Shown piece by piece: positions 23,034 to 33,741 of a stretch of 64,000 bases of DNA. Under the pieces are notes generated by a model. It did not search any database. It saw only the letters and a program-made list of their open reading frames with translations, and was not told where the DNA came from. Each line of letters begins with the position of its first letter. Positions within the stretch are counted from its first letter, which is position 1. The translations under genes were made by a program, and so were the position numbers. Origin of the DNA: Nonomuraea aurantiaca (GTDB lineage Bacteria; Actinomycetota; Actinomycetes; Streptosporangiales; Streptosporangiaceae). The stretch spans positions 434,001 to 498,000 of the forward strand of contig NZ_JAIWNB010000002.1 in the NCBI RefSeq assembly GCF_020215705.1, written 5' to 3'.

Positions 23034-24662
23034 TTATGTATTTCCGAGGATGGGAAGGATCAATGCGGAGGGATATTCCTGACCATGAAAGACCTCGAAC
23101 CCGGTGCGCCGGGTCCGCACGGCCCCCGCCACCGGCTCCCCGGTCCCATGGTTGCGCGCGAACCTCGGAAACGCTCCCCCCGCCACCTGCACCCGCAGGC
23201 GGTGGCCCTTGCGGAAGCGGTAGCCGGTCGGGTGGAGTTCGACCTCCGCCCGGGTCACGCTCTGCGAGTCCTGGGGCAGGCGCACGATGCCGTCGGTGAC
23301 GTTCCGGGAGACGCCCGCGGGATCGACGTCGCAGAGTCGTACGAACAGGTCGGCATGCCCCGTGTCGGTGCGTACGTGCACGACCGCCGAGACCGGACCG
23401 ACCAGGTCGAGATCGCGGGGGAGTGGTGCGGTGGTGTGGACGAGCACGTCGGACCGGCGCTCCACCTCCCGGTTGTCGTGCTGGCCGGTCTCCTGGGCGG
23501 ACAGCATCGGGCCGCCGGGTGACCGCGTGGGGTGCGCCGGGTCATAGACGAACGTGTCGGAAGAGCTCTTGTCCGGCACCTCCCAGCCGAGCCCCTGGCC
23601 GTGGCCCAGGTAGAGCGGAGTGGGCGTGGACTCCGCGGGCGGCCACTGGTCGAAGTCCAGCCAGCGGTTGGCCTTCTGCAGGTAGAGGCGTACCGGTGCC
23701 TGGTGCAGTTGAGCGGTGTCGCCCAGCAGGTACGCCGACAGCCACGACACCTGGTCGATCAGCACGGCACGCAGCGCGCCCGGATCATGGCCCCATGGAC
23801 CGATCGTGATCCGGCTGCGCCGCCCCGCCCTCCGCAGCGCGGCGAAGTCACGCAGCTGCGCGGGCAGGAACAGGTCCCACCAGCCGGTCACCATGCTCGT
23901 CGGCGTGGTCATCTCGGCCGCCGCCACGCGGTGGTCGGTGGCCGTCCAGAAGTCGTCGCCCGGCTCCGCGTGCGCGGCCACCTCGCGCAGAAACGGTACC
24001 GGCTTGCCGATCGCCGCCAGGTCGGACGTGCCGATGGGGACGTGCGCCATGGCCCGGCGTACGCGCCGCTCCTTGCGGGGGTCGGGCAGCAGCCCGCCCA
24101 GGGGCGCCTCCTCCTGGGTGCCGATGAGCGCCGACCAGGTCAACATGTTGTGCAGGCCCATCACGCCGCCCGGATAGAACGTGCTGACGAACTCGCTGGC
24201 CGTGATCCCGAGCCCCATCGCCTCCAGCGGCGGATCCAGGTAGGGCCCGACCGCCCACTGCGTGAACCCGAGATAACTGGCCCCCGCCATGGCCAGCCGC
24301 CCGTCACACCACGGCTGCGCGCGCAACCACGCCGCCGTGGCCAGACCGTCGGCCTTCTCCTGGTGGAAGGCGTGGAACCGGCCGCCGGAGCCGAAGACGC
24401 CCCGGGTGTTCTGGACGACGACCTGCATCCCGCGCCTCACCAGCACGCTTGCGAACGCCTTCGAGTCGATCCGGTGCTTCCCGTACGGCGTGCGCATCAA
24501 CACCACGGGCAGCGGCCCGGCACCGCGCGGCCGGTAGCGATCGGCGAGCAGCACCACGCCGTCGGGCATCGGGACCCGCAGATCACGAGCGACCGCCACA
24601 TCATGGACCACCGCCTCCGGCAGCCCGAGGTACCTGTCGAACAGCCTGCCGAGCACGCCCAT
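23034..24662 (-). CDS. CocE/NonD-family hydrolase
   Basis: 542 residues. The N-terminal alpha/beta-hydrolase domain has MPDGVVLLADRYRP, the nucleophile in MAGASYLGFTQW near residue 130 and WGHDPGALRA. The C-terminal part is the jelly-roll domain of X-Pro dipeptidyl-peptidase/cocaine-esterase proteins (DLFVRLCDVDPAGVSRNVTDG, GHRLRVQVAGGAFPRFARN). Members hydrolyse esters or amides; the substrate is unknown. ATG 24662 has GGAGG 7 nt upstream; the longer upstream frame looks non-coding. No signal peptide is seen. Confidence 0.9.
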   Translation of the reverse strand: MGVLGRLFDRYLGLPEAVVHDVAVARDLRVPMPDGVVLLADRYRPRGAGPLPVVLMRTPYGKHRIDSKAFASVLVRRGMQVVVQNTRGVFGSGGRFHAFHQEKADGLATAAWLRAQPWCDGRLAMAGASYLGFTQWAVGPYLDPPLEAMGLGITASEFVSTFYPGGVMGLHNMLTWSALIGTQEEAPLGGLLPDPRKERRVRRAMAHVPIGTSDLAAIGKPVPFLREVAAHAEPGDDFWTATDHRVAAAEMTTPTSMVTGWWDLFLPAQLRDFAALRRAGRRSRITIGPWGHDPGALRAVLIDQVSWLSAYLLGDTAQLHQAPVRLYLQKANRWLDFDQWPPAESTPTPLYLGHGQGLGWEVPDKSSSDTFVYDPAHPTRSPGGPMLSAQETGQHDNREVERRSDVLVHTTAPLPRDLDLVGPVSAVVHVRTDTGHADLFVRLCDVDPAGVSRNVTDGIVRLPQDSQSVTRAEVELHPTGYRFRKGHRLRVQVAGGAFPRFARNHGTGEPVAGAVRTRRTGFEVFHGQEYPSALILPILGNT

Positions 24663-24884
24663 GAGAAGTCCTCCCGCTCGACCCCAGAGTAGAGCTCCTG
24701 GGGCGGAAGGAACGGTCGTTGACGGTGAGAAGGTCGGTGAGCGGGTCTCGGAGCTCGTGCGCGCACACGCACGAAGTCGGCCAACGGCCACAGGGACCGT
24801 CACGTCCTGAGACCGGTGACTTTCCCCTCGCCGCCTTGTCTGAACAGACGAGACATGACGAGGACAGACGAGAAGAAGGCGAAG

Positions 24885-25589
24885 ATGCGAAAGCCCCCAC
24901 CCACGACCCACGCCGACACCGCCGGTGACGCCTGGCTCGGCGGGGTCGCTCTGCTGGGCCGGGCCGTCGACTACGCGCTGGGCTGCCTTTGCCTCGTCGC
25001 CTCCGCCGACCTGGACCGTCCCACCCCGTGCCACGGCTGGGACCTACGGACGTTGCTGGCACACACGAACGACTCCTTCGCGGCCCTGACGGAAGCCGCA
25101 TCCTTAGGACACGTCGCTCTCGATCCCCTGCCGAGCTACGACAGCGGCGACCGCCACGGCCACGGCGGCGACGGAGGCGACGACCGCCACGAGGGCGACC
25201 GCCAAGACGACGGTCACGGGCGCGGGCGCGGCGATGGCGATGACGGCTTGCGGTACCGCGCCACCCGCCTTCTCCACGCCTGGGCAGGGACCCGGGACGC
25301 GGTGGTCTCCGTCGGCGGCTGCCCGTTGACGGCCGCGATGGTGTCCGCCGTCGGTGCCGTCGAGGTGGCCGTGCACGCCTGGGACGTGGCCCGGGCGTGC
25401 GGTCACCCCCGTCCCATCCCGGACGACATGGCGGCCGAGCTGCTCCCGCTGGCCCGGCTCTTCGTCACGGACGCCGACCGGCCGGCCCGATTCGCCGTAC
25501 CCCTGAACACCGCCCCCCGAGCCCCAGCTCAGGACCGTCTGCTCGCCTACCTGGGCCGCGACCCCCACTGGACTGACAACAGGAAGTAG
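24885..25589 (+). CDS. TIGR03086-like metal-binding protein with His/Asp-rich insert
   Basis: About 234 residues of the DinB/maleylpyruvate-isomerase-like fold found in mycothiol bacteria: PCHGWDLRTLLAHTNDSF and VEVAVHAWDVARACG supply metal-binding His residues. Between the two halves lies a ~35-residue low-complexity insert (from SGDRHGHGGDGGDD on) rich in His, Asp, Gly and Arg, unusual for the family. ATG 24885 follows AGAAGG by 5 nt; ATG 24855 is an alternative adding 10 residues. Probably cytoplasmic; reaction unknown. Confidence 0.78.
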   Translation: MRKPPPTTHADTAGDAWLGGVALLGRAVDYALGCLCLVASADLDRPTPCHGWDLRTLLAHTNDSFAALTEAASLGHVALDPLPSYDSGDRHGHGGDGGDDRHEGDRQDDGHGRGRGDGDDGLRYRATRLLHAWAGTRDAVVSVGGCPLTAAMVSAVGAVEVAVHAWDVARACGHPRPIPDDMAAELLPLARLFVTDADRPARFAVPLNTAPRAPAQDRLLAYLGRDPHWTDNRK

Positions 25590-25616
25590 CTTGACAGCAT
25601 TAATTGTCGGTGTCAG
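25573..25616. promoter_or_regulatory. Nested inverted repeats and -35 element before the ArsR gene
   Basis: CTGACA (25573-25578) pairs with TGTCAG (25611-25616), and inside it GACA-N8-TGTC (25593-25608) overlaps a perfect TTGACA (25591-25596). This suits an operator for the regulator starting at 25626. No strong -10 was found. Confidence 0.45.
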
Positions 25617-25625
25617 CGTGGAGCC

Positions 25626-26222
25626 ATGTACGAAGTCGCGGTGATCGAGGACCCGGCCGCCGCCGAGGCGTCGCTGGATCCAGTACGCGCCCGGCTGCTG
25701 GCCGAGCTGGCCGAGCCGGGCTCGGCCACGATGCTGGCCGCCAAGGTCGGTCTGGCCAGGCAGAAGGTGAACTATCACCTCCGAGCCCTGGAAAGCCACG
25801 GTCTGGTCCAACTCGTCGAAGAGCGGCGCAAGGGCAACTGCACCGAACGCGTCATGCAAGCATCGGCCGCCTCCTACGTCATCTCGCCGACGGCCCTGTC
25901 GGCGGTCCAGCCCGACCCGTCCCGTTCCCCCGACCAGCTCTCGGCCCGCTGGCTGCTGGCCGTGGCCGCTCGCCTGGTACGTGACGTGGGCGCCCTTATC
26001 ACCGGTGCGGCGAAGGCCAGGAAGCGGGTCGCGACGTTCGCCATCGACGGCGAGGTCCGCTTCTCCTCGGCCGCCGACCGGGCGGCCTTCGCCGAGGAGC
26101 TGTCCGGTGCGGTGGCTTCGCTGGTCAGCAAGTATCACGACGAGCAGGCCGAAGACGGACGACCCCACCGTCTAATCATCGCCATCCACCCATCCGTCGG
26201 GAATCAGCCCACCGATGGGTGA
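25626..26222 (+). CDS. ArsR-type winged-helix regulator
   Basis: 198 residues. The N-terminal ~90 form a winged helix: DPVRARLLAELAEPGSATML, then LARQKVNYHLRALESHGLV as the recognition region and VEERRKGNCTERV as the wing. The C-terminal half (FAIDGEVRFSSAADRAAFAEEL) resembles the sensor part of helix-turn-helix proteins paired with START-domain (SRPBCC) partners, but no such partner follows here. The nested inverted repeats upstream suggest autoregulation. GGAG lies close to ATG 25626. Confidence 0.82.
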   Translation: MYEVAVIEDPAAAEASLDPVRARLLAELAEPGSATMLAAKVGLARQKVNYHLRALESHGLVQLVEERRKGNCTERVMQASAASYVISPTALSAVQPDPSRSPDQLSARWLLAVAARLVRDVGALITGAAKARKRVATFAIDGEVRFSSAADRAAFAEELSGAVASLVSKYHDEQAEDGRPHRLIIAIHPSVGNQPTDG

Positions 26223-26247
26223 TCTGGTGCGCGACACGCGGTGCACT

Positions 26248-26472
26248 ATGGTCGGACCCTGGCTGCCCGAACCGCTGCTGACCGGGCCCGACGCCGCCAC
26301 CCAGGTGCTCATGGGCGAGTCGGTGAGCACCGCGATGCTGGTGGTCATGGAGAACCTCACCCCCGCCGAACGCGTCGCGCTGGTGCTGCACGACGTCTTC
26401 GACTTCCCGTTCGGCCGGATCGCCGAGGTGCTCGGCGGCACCCCCGCCGCCAGCCGCAAGATTGCCCGGCCC
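26248..26472 (+). pseudogene. ECF41/SigJ-type sigma factor, internal fragment
   Basis: The translation GPWLPEPLLTGPD ... ESVSTAMLVVMENLTPAERV then FDFPFGRIAEVLGGTPAASR matches the linker and region 4 of ECF41 sigma factors, closely like the intact gene at 50790-51686 (GPWLPEPLI, LETLTPLERAVFVL, HTEIAGILNRSPSAIRQ). Region 2 is missing upstream, and the reading switches abruptly to transposase-like sequence after SRKIA. A non-functional relic. Confidence 0.75.
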
Positions 26473-26474
26473 CG

Positions 26475-27050
26475 GACCGGCTCGGCGAGCGGGGCTGGAG
26501 GTGGGCGTACTGCCCGGCCTGCGGCCTGTCCTGTGATCGGGACTGGGCAGCGGCCGAGCGGATCGTCTCCCGCGGCCTGCTCGGCCAGAACGCCACCCGC
26601 ACCCACCGTTCCACCGGGGTGCGCACCATCCACGCCATCGTGGAAGGCAACCTCGCCCGCGCCCGCCGAACGCGCAGGCCAACCCGTGCGCCCCGCCGCG
26701 CCCGCCGCACCCGAGCAGACCTGCACCCCCGACCGGCAGCACGCGACAGAGCCAAGAGGCGCCCCACCCCGAAACGGCCCACCCGCAGCTCAGCCACCGC
26801 ACGAAACAACCCGATGACCTCCAGCCGTGTGCCCGACCGGCGCACGGTGCCCGCCCCACCGCCCACCAGCGGCGGACAGCGTCCGGCGGGCCATGCACCC
26901 AAGCCGGGACGGCACCAGCCGCACCGGACAGGGCATGTCAGGAATTCTCACCATCGGACCGGCTTCCACCACGCCAAAGCCACCCCCGTGCTCATGCCCA
27001 TCGAGCACGCGAACGGCCCAGGCCAGGCCACGCCCGTCCGAGTTGCCTGA
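26475..27050 (+). pseudogene. TnpB (IS200/IS605-type) C-terminal remnant
   Basis: In a different frame from the sigma fragment, WRWAYCPACGLSCDRDWAAAERIVSRGLLGQ (in part) matches the zinc ribbon and last catalytic Asp region of TnpB, usually CxxCG...DRDxNAA. The frame continues as Arg/Pro-rich sequence to a stop at 27050. The catalytic core and the insertion-sequence ends are absent, so only the tail survives, fused to the sigma relic near 26472. Confidence 0.65.
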
Positions 27051-27100
27051 TTCCTTCAGGGAACCACAGAGAATTCAAGACGCTGAGAGAGGACGACACG

Positions 27101-27973
27101 ATGGCGCACGTTGTGATCATCGGAGGCGATTTCGCGGGTGTGTGGAGCGCGGCGGGAGCGGCGCTGGCACGCGGAGACGCGGACCTGCGCATCACGCTCA
27201 TCGCGCCCGACGAGCACATGGTGCTGCGGCCACGCCTGTACGAGCCGGAGCCGGACCTGGCCAAGGTGGAGCTCGGCAGGATCCTCGAACCGATCGGCAT
27301 CGAGCACCGACGGGCCTGGATGAGCACGATCGACACCGTCCGCCGCGTGGTCGTGGCCGACGGCGAGGAGATCGGCTATGACCGCCTGGTGTTAGCGGCG
27401 GGCAGCAAAGCTCGTCGCGCCCCAGGGTCTGCCCGGCGCTGAACGGCTCTTCGACATCGACACCCTGGAGGGCGCCCGGCGGCTCACCGACCATCTACGC
27501 GACCGAGACGACTACTCCGCCGTGGTCGTCGGCGCCGGGTTCGTCGGCTTGGAGGCCGCGACCGAACTGGCCGCCCGCGGCCGGGTGCTGCTTAAGACCG
27601 CGGCCCTGCTCCGGTGGGCCGGTCGGAGGTGGTCGGCGACCAGCTCGGCCCGGGCCCGCGCAAGGAGATCGAGGCGGCGGCCGACCTGCTCGACCTGCCG
27701 CTGTGCGACTTCACCCCCGGCCCGTACGTCACCTGCCTGGACCTGGGCAGTGCCGGCGGCGTCTTCACCCGAGGCTGGGACCGCAGGGTGATGGCCTCGG
27801 GCACCGACGGCAAGGAGATCAAGAAGCGGATCAACCAGGCCATCCACCCGCCGGTCGACGACGCCGCGAAGATCCTCGCCGCCGCCGACCGCGTCTACAT
27901 CGAGCTTCCCTTCTTCCCCCGCGATGAGGAGACCTTCCCCCGCGATGAGGAGACGACCTTCCCCGCCGCATGA
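27101..27973 (+). pseudogene. FAD-dependent NADH-dehydrogenase-like oxidoreductase, broken
   Basis: Three frames must be joined to read one flavoprotein. Frame 1 begins VVIIGGDFAGVWSA (FAD-binding) and runs to VLAAGSK. An extra A in the AAA at 27407-27409 shifts it; the next frame gives LVAPQGLPGAERLFDIDTLE and VVVGAGFVGLEAATELAA (NAD-binding). About 100 residues are then missing, and a third frame gives the C-terminus (DLPLCDFTPGPYVTCLDLG, TDGKEIKKRINQAIHPP). The end carries a short duplication (FPRDEET twice). The deletion makes a sequencing error unlikely as the sole cause. Confidence 0.82.
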
Positions 27974-28128
27974 GTCCAGCACCCCTGAACGCGGCGGCCC
28001 ATTGGGGCGCCGCGCTCCCAGCCGCCCGCTCGGAAACGCGGGGCTTCAGGGGGACCTCGATACCCCGTCATCGCCCCGCACAGCGGCGAAAAATGTAGTG
28101 ATAGCGCACAAAGTCACAGATCTAGTTG

Positions 28129-28407
28129 TTAATCGGGGTTCTGCCGACGGGTGATCCGCCCGAGATGCGGGTACGGATAGCGGCGCATGAGTGCGAGGGC
28201 GGCCCCGTACCCCGGGCCGTACCAGACCGATGAATGCATGTGCGGCCCTGTCGGCGTGGCGGTGAAGCCCAGCGCCGAGACCAGGGCGAGCAGCGTGGTG
28301 GCGACGGCCGATCTTCGTGCGGCCGTCGCCCCCACTAACGACCGCCCAAGAGCAGACCGCCACCCCGCCACAAGCCACCCGCCACGACCGCCACCCGTCA
28401 CGGGCAC
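28129..28407 (-). CDS. Possible small exported protein (weak)
   Basis: A 92-codon frame starts 11 bp after the recQ stop (GTG 28407). It holds a hydrophobic stretch (SAVATTLLALVSALGFTATP) preceded by Arg residues, then MHSSVWYGPGYGAALALMRR. It could be a small secreted or membrane protein, but there is no ribosome site or family match, and the start could lie further in. The rest of the gap from 27974 to 28418 shows nothing else. Confidence 0.25.
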   Translation of the reverse strand: MPVTGGGRGGWLVAGWRSALGRSLVGATAARRSAVATTLLALVSALGFTATPTGPHMHSSVWYGPGYGAALALMRRYPYPHLGRITRRQNPD

Positions 28408-28418
28408 ACCACTTCACA

Positions 28419-30227
<1,809 letters not shown>

Positions 30228-30231
30228 GCGG

Positions 30232-31425
30232 CTACCTTACGTGTTCGCCGGAGGCCGTTCGCTCTGTTCGCCCACGGCGATCGTAGGCCACCAGGGAGAG
30301 GGCGCCGAGCCCGCAGGCCGCCGCCAGCGAAACCATCACCGCCGGGTATCCGGCCAGTTGCGCGACGCCTGCCGCGAGCAGCGGGGCGACGGCCTTGGCC
30401 ACGGTGATCGGCAGGGCCAGGGCCCCGCTCAGCGTCGCGTAGGCGCTGGTGCCGTACCGCTCGGTGAGCAGCGCGGGACGGGCGATCGTCGCCACCCCGA
30501 ACCCCAGCCCGAACAGCACCACGCCGCAGACCGCGCCCGCCACGCTCCGCCCGGCCACCGGCAGCAGCAGCGCGGCGGCACCCTGTAACCCGAACACGGT
30601 CGCGGTGATCAGCGCCACCGGCCAACGCGCCTGCAGGCCCGTGGTCACCAGCCGTCCGGTCACCGACAGCACCCCGAGCAGGCCCGCCACGGTCGCCGCG
30701 AAGAGGGGCGAGTGGCCGAGCGCGATCAGGTACGTCACCAGCAGCACGCCCATGACCGACACGGCGCCCGTCTGCGTCAGGAACGCCGCCGCCAGCAGCC
30801 AGAACGGCCGCTCCCGCAGCGCCGCCCCGACGACGCCCCGGTCCACGACCCCGGCAGAGGGACGGCTCCGTACCGCCAGGAAATGCAGGGGTACGGCCGT
30901 CAAGGCGTATCCGATGGCCAGGACGACCAGGGCCTGCCGCCAGCCGTACCGATCGACGAGGAAGCCGGTCAGGGGCAGGAAGATGCTGGAGGCGAAGCCG
31001 GCGACGACGGTCACGGCGAGCAGGGCCCGCGACCGTCGCGCCGCGTCGAACCAGGCGACGATCACCGCGAACGCGGCCTCGTACAGCACCATCGCCGAGG
31101 CGACGCCGAGCACCACGCAGATCAGATAGAGCTGGGGCAGGGTGTGCACCTGCGACCAGGCGAGCACGGCCGCCGCGCCGAGCGCCGAGCCCGCCGTCAT
31201 CAGACCCCGCCCGCCGCGCCGGTCGAGCCAGCGGCCGATGGGCGGCGCCACGAGCGCCGACACGAGGACGGCCAGCGTTATCGCGCCGGTGAGTTCGGCG
31301 ACCCCCGCGTGCATATCGCGAGCCATCGGGGTGATGAAGACCGAGAAAGCGTAGTAAAGGATGCCGTATCCGGCGGTCTGGGTGATCGCCAGCGCACCGA
31401 CCAGGCGAGCAGATGAGGCGATCAC
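30232..31425 (-). CDS. MFS transporter
   Basis: 397 residues with about 12 hydrophobic helices and the cytoplasmic signature PPIGRWLDRRGGRGLM between helices 2 and 3. The layout (FSVFITPMARDMHAGVAEL at the N-terminus) resembles monocarboxylate/oxalate-type MFS carriers of actinobacteria, but the substrate is not readable. ATG 31425 is 43 bp from the divergent SDR gene. The stop lies 4 bp before recQ. Confidence 0.88.
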   Translation of the reverse strand: MIASSARLVGALAITQTAGYGILYYAFSVFITPMARDMHAGVAELTGAITLAVLVSALVAPPIGRWLDRRGGRGLMTAGSALGAAAVLAWSQVHTLPQLYLICVVLGVASAMVLYEAAFAVIVAWFDAARRSRALLAVTVVAGFASSIFLPLTGFLVDRYGWRQALVVLAIGYALTAVPLHFLAVRSRPSAGVVDRGVVGAALRERPFWLLAAAFLTQTGAVSVMGVLLVTYLIALGHSPLFAATVAGLLGVLSVTGRLVTTGLQARWPVALITATVFGLQGAAALLLPVAGRSVAGAVCGVVLFGLGFGVATIARPALLTERYGTSAYATLSGALALPITVAKAVAPLLAAGVAQLAGYPAVMVSLAAACGLGALSLVAYDRRGRTERTASGEHVR

Positions 31426-31467
31426 GAATGGTTTCGTTCCCGTTCATCAAGCTATGGACACTGTGAC

Positions 31468-32229
31468 ATGAATCGCACCTATGTCGTCACCGGTGGCGGC
31501 CGGGGCATCGGCCGGGCCGTGGTCGAACGGCTGCTCAAGGACGAGGCCACCGTGGTCGCCGTCGAACGCGACGCCGCCGCGCTGGACTGGGCGGGCCCCC
31601 GGGTGATCCCGGTCGTCGGCGACGCGGCGGACGAGACGGTCACCGAGCAGGCCGCCGACCTCGCCCAGGCCGCGGGCAGGCTGTCCGGCTGGGTGAACAA
31701 CGCCGCCGTCTTCAGGGACGCCTCCGTGCACACCGCCACGACCGCGGAGATCCGCGCCCTGATCGCCGTCAACCTGGACCTCGCCGTGGTCGGCTGCGTC
31801 ACCGCCGTGCGGCGCTTCCTCCGGTCCGGTACGGCCGGCGCGATCGTCAACATCACCTCCCACCAGGCGCGCAGGGCGGTGCCCGGCAGCCTGCCGTACT
31901 CCACCGCGAAGGCCGCCATCGAGGGCCTGACCAGGGCGTTAGCCGTCGAGTACGGCAGGCGCGGCATCCGGGTCAACGCGGTGGCGCCCGGTTCGGTGGC
32001 GACGGAGAGGTACGCCGAGTTCCTGGCCGCTCAGCCGCCCGAGACAGCGGCGGTAATCGAGGCGGAGATGGCCAGGTTGCACCCCCTCGGCAGGGTCGCG
32101 GGCGCGGACGAGGTGGCCGACGCGGTGGCGTACCTCCTCTCGGACGGCGCCGCCTTCGTCACCGGCGCGACCCTCCCGGTGGACGGCGGCCGCGCGGCAC
32201 TCGGACTCGATCCCGAATCCAGGGAATGA
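31468..32229 (+). CDS. SDR-family oxidoreductase
   Basis: 253 residues of the classical short-chain dehydrogenase family: [22 protein letters not shown], Ser in [18 protein letters not shown] with the catalytic Tyr/Lys, and a C-terminal [15 protein letters not shown] cytoplasmic NAD(P)-dependent oxidoreductase of unknown substrate. Divergent from the MFS gene. Confidence 0.92.
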   Translation: MNRTYVVTGGGRGIGRAVVERLLKDEATVVAVERDAAALDWAGPRVIPVVGDAADETVTEQAADLAQAAGRLSGWVNNAAVFRDASVHTATTAEIRALIAVNLDLAVVGCVTAVRRFLRSGTAGAIVNITSHQARRAVPGSLPYSTAKAAIEGLTRALAVEYGRRGIRVNAVAPGSVATERYAEFLAAQPPETAAVIEAEMARLHPLGRVAGADEVADAVAYLLSDGAAFVTGATLPVDGGRAALGLDPESRE

Positions 32230-32241
32230 AAACCATTGTCG
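32227..32241 (+). promoter_or_regulatory. Possible Zur box before rpmE2
   Basis: TGAAAACCATTGTCG matches the actinobacterial Zur palindrome (TGAAAATGATTTTCA, recalled from knowledge) at 11 of 15 positions. It overlaps the stop of the SDR gene and lies 17 bp before the L31B start. Zinc-free L31 paralogs are classic Zur targets. Confidence 0.45.
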
Positions 32242-32257
32242 TACGGTTGCAGAGGGC

Positions 32258-32503
32258 ATGAGAAAGAACCTGCACCCCTCGTACCAGCCCGTCGTCTTCC
32301 GCGACCCGAGCGTCGGGTTCGCCTTCCTCACCCGCTCGACCCTGACGAGTGACAGGACCGTCGAGTGGGCGGACGGCCACACCTACCCGGTTGTCGACGT
32401 CGACGTCTCCTCGGCGAGCCACCCCTTCTACACGGGGCGCGGACGGGTCCTCGACACCGCCGGTCGCGTCGAGCGCTTCAAGCAGCGTTACGGCAAGGTC
32501 TGA
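32258..32503 (+). CDS. rpmE2: Ribosomal protein L31 type B
   Basis: 81 residues: [58 protein letters not shown] and KQRYGKV. It has no CxxC pair, so it is the zinc-independent paralog that replaces zinc-containing L31 in the 50S subunit under zinc limitation. GAGGGC precedes the ATG. Confidence 0.97.
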   Translation: MRKNLHPSYQPVVFRDPSVGFAFLTRSTLTSDRTVEWADGHTYPVVDVDVSSASHPFYTGRGRVLDTAGRVERFKQRYGKV

Positions 32504-32588
32504 TCGCTACTTCCGCCGGTGGAAGCCCGCATGTGCCGGTTACTAGTGGGTACATGGCTTTCACCGGCGTGGAGTGATGGTGGTCAGA

Positions 32589-32822
32589 ATGAGTCTATCC
32601 GGAAGGGAACGCCGCATCCTCGGGGAAATCGAGCAGGCACTTGAGCTGGAGGACCCCGACATGGCGCGGCGGGTAGCCGCAATCAACAAGATCGAGACAG
32701 GGTCGGACGCGGGGGCGTACCGGGAGCGCATGCAGTCGTGGGCAGGGGCGCACATCTGGCTGATCGCGTTGCTCGGGGTGATCGCCGTGCTGCTGCTCGT
32801 GCTGGCCGTCATCACCGCCTGA
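32589..32822 (+). CDS. DUF3040 small membrane protein
   Basis: 77 residues. LSGRERRILGEIEQALELED is the N-terminal signature of actinobacterial DUF3040 proteins; a C-terminal hydrophobic helix (IWLIALLGVIAVLLLVLAV) anchors it. The usual family start points to ATG 32589, though GTG 32574 and ATG 32577 are in frame. Function unknown. Confidence 0.8.
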   Translation: MSLSGRERRILGEIEQALELEDPDMARRVAAINKIETGSDAGAYRERMQSWAGAHIWLIALLGVIAVLLLVLAVITA

Positions 32823-32840
32823 GCGAACGCGCCGGTCAGC

Positions 32841-32890
32841 CCGGCCCCTCAAGCCAGGCATCACTCAGGCCCGGCCCCTCAAGCCAGGCC
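32841..32890. repeat. 20-bp direct repeat between convergent genes
   Basis: CCCGGCCCCTCAAGCCAGGC occurs at 32841-32860 and 32871-32890 (30-bp period), with a degenerate third piece beyond. It lies between the DUF3040 and DinB-like genes. Confidence 0.8.
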
Positions 32891-32900
32891 CCTCGAACGC

Positions 32901-33608
32901 TCAGGCCAGGCACCTCAGTGCCGAGGCGATCCGCGGGTCGAGATCGTGCCCGGCCGGCAGCCGCCCCACCGTGGCCTCGACGAACTCCGTCGGCGACAGC
33001 GTCGCGCTCAACCCGTCCGTGCGTACCACGACCTGATCCCCGGCCGTCTGCTCCACCCGGACCTCCGCCTCCTGCTCCGACAGGGCGAACCGGCCCACCG
33101 CCACCCGCCAGCGGGTCCGCTCCTCAGCCTCCTCCGCCGTCACCGGCGCGCCGACGTCGTCGGCGTGCGTGGCGTACTCGGAGTCGTAGTGGAACGCCTG
33201 CAATCCCACCGGGTACGGGCCGGCCATCGTGTCGAGCGAGGCGTCCCGGCCGAGCTCCCGCATGCGGCGCCGGGTGTCGGCGTTCTCGGTCCGCCATTCG
33301 GCCAGCACCTGTTCGACGGGTATGTCCCGGCGCTGTCGTACGCTCCACTCGTTGAAGTCGTGGAAGCCGTTGACGCCCTCCCTGGCCAGGCGGGCCAGCA
33401 GGTCCTGCACGTTGCCGTCGAGGCAGGCGTGGTTGTAGAGCTCCTCACCCGCCAGATGGCCCAGGACATCACGGACGGACCACCCCTCGCAGCGCGACGG
33501 CCGCGCCCAGCCGGCGTCGTCGAGACCGCCGAAGAAGCGGTCGAGCCTGGCCGCCTCCGCGTCGAAACTGTCGAACGGATCGAACTCTTTCAACAGATCA
33601 TCAGCCAT
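32901..33608 (-). CDS. Mycothiol-dependent maleylpyruvate-isomerase-like protein
   Basis: 235 residues. CEGWSVRDVLGHLAGEELYN near residue 40 holds the first metal-binding His of the DinB/MDMPI fold, and GLQAFHYDSEYATHADDVG holds the other His residues. The C-terminal ~80 residues resemble the family's second domain. Members are often mycothiol S-transferases or isomerases; the substrate here is unknown. ATG 33608. Confidence 0.85.
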   Translation of the reverse strand: MADDLLKEFDPFDSFDAEAARLDRFFGGLDDAGWARPSRCEGWSVRDVLGHLAGEELYNHACLDGNVQDLLARLAREGVNGFHDFNEWSVRQRRDIPVEQVLAEWRTENADTRRRMRELGRDASLDTMAGPYPVGLQAFHYDSEYATHADDVGAPVTAEEAEERTRWRVAVGRFALSEQEAEVRVEQTAGDQVVVRTDGLSATLSPTEFVEATVGRLPAGHDLDPRIASALRCLA

Positions 33609-33680
33609 ACCTCGAAGCTACCCGTCGGCTGTCGTCTCTCACGAAAGGCGCGGCGCAGAAGGGTCAAGCTCCGGACAAGA

Positions 33681-33716
33681 CGGAAGCCCGGCCCCCACAT
33701 GGGGACCGGGCTTCCG
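33681..33716. terminator. Strong hairpin, terminator of the secreted-protein gene
   Basis: An 11-bp perfect stem (CGGAAGCCCGG 33681-33691 with CCGGGCTTCCG 33706-33716) extends through a mismatch into CCCC/GGGG with loop ACAT. It lies 25 bp past the stop at 33742 on the minus strand; there is no strong T-run. Confidence 0.75.
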
Positions 33717-33741
33717 CTCAGATGTGCCTAACTAGCCGCGC

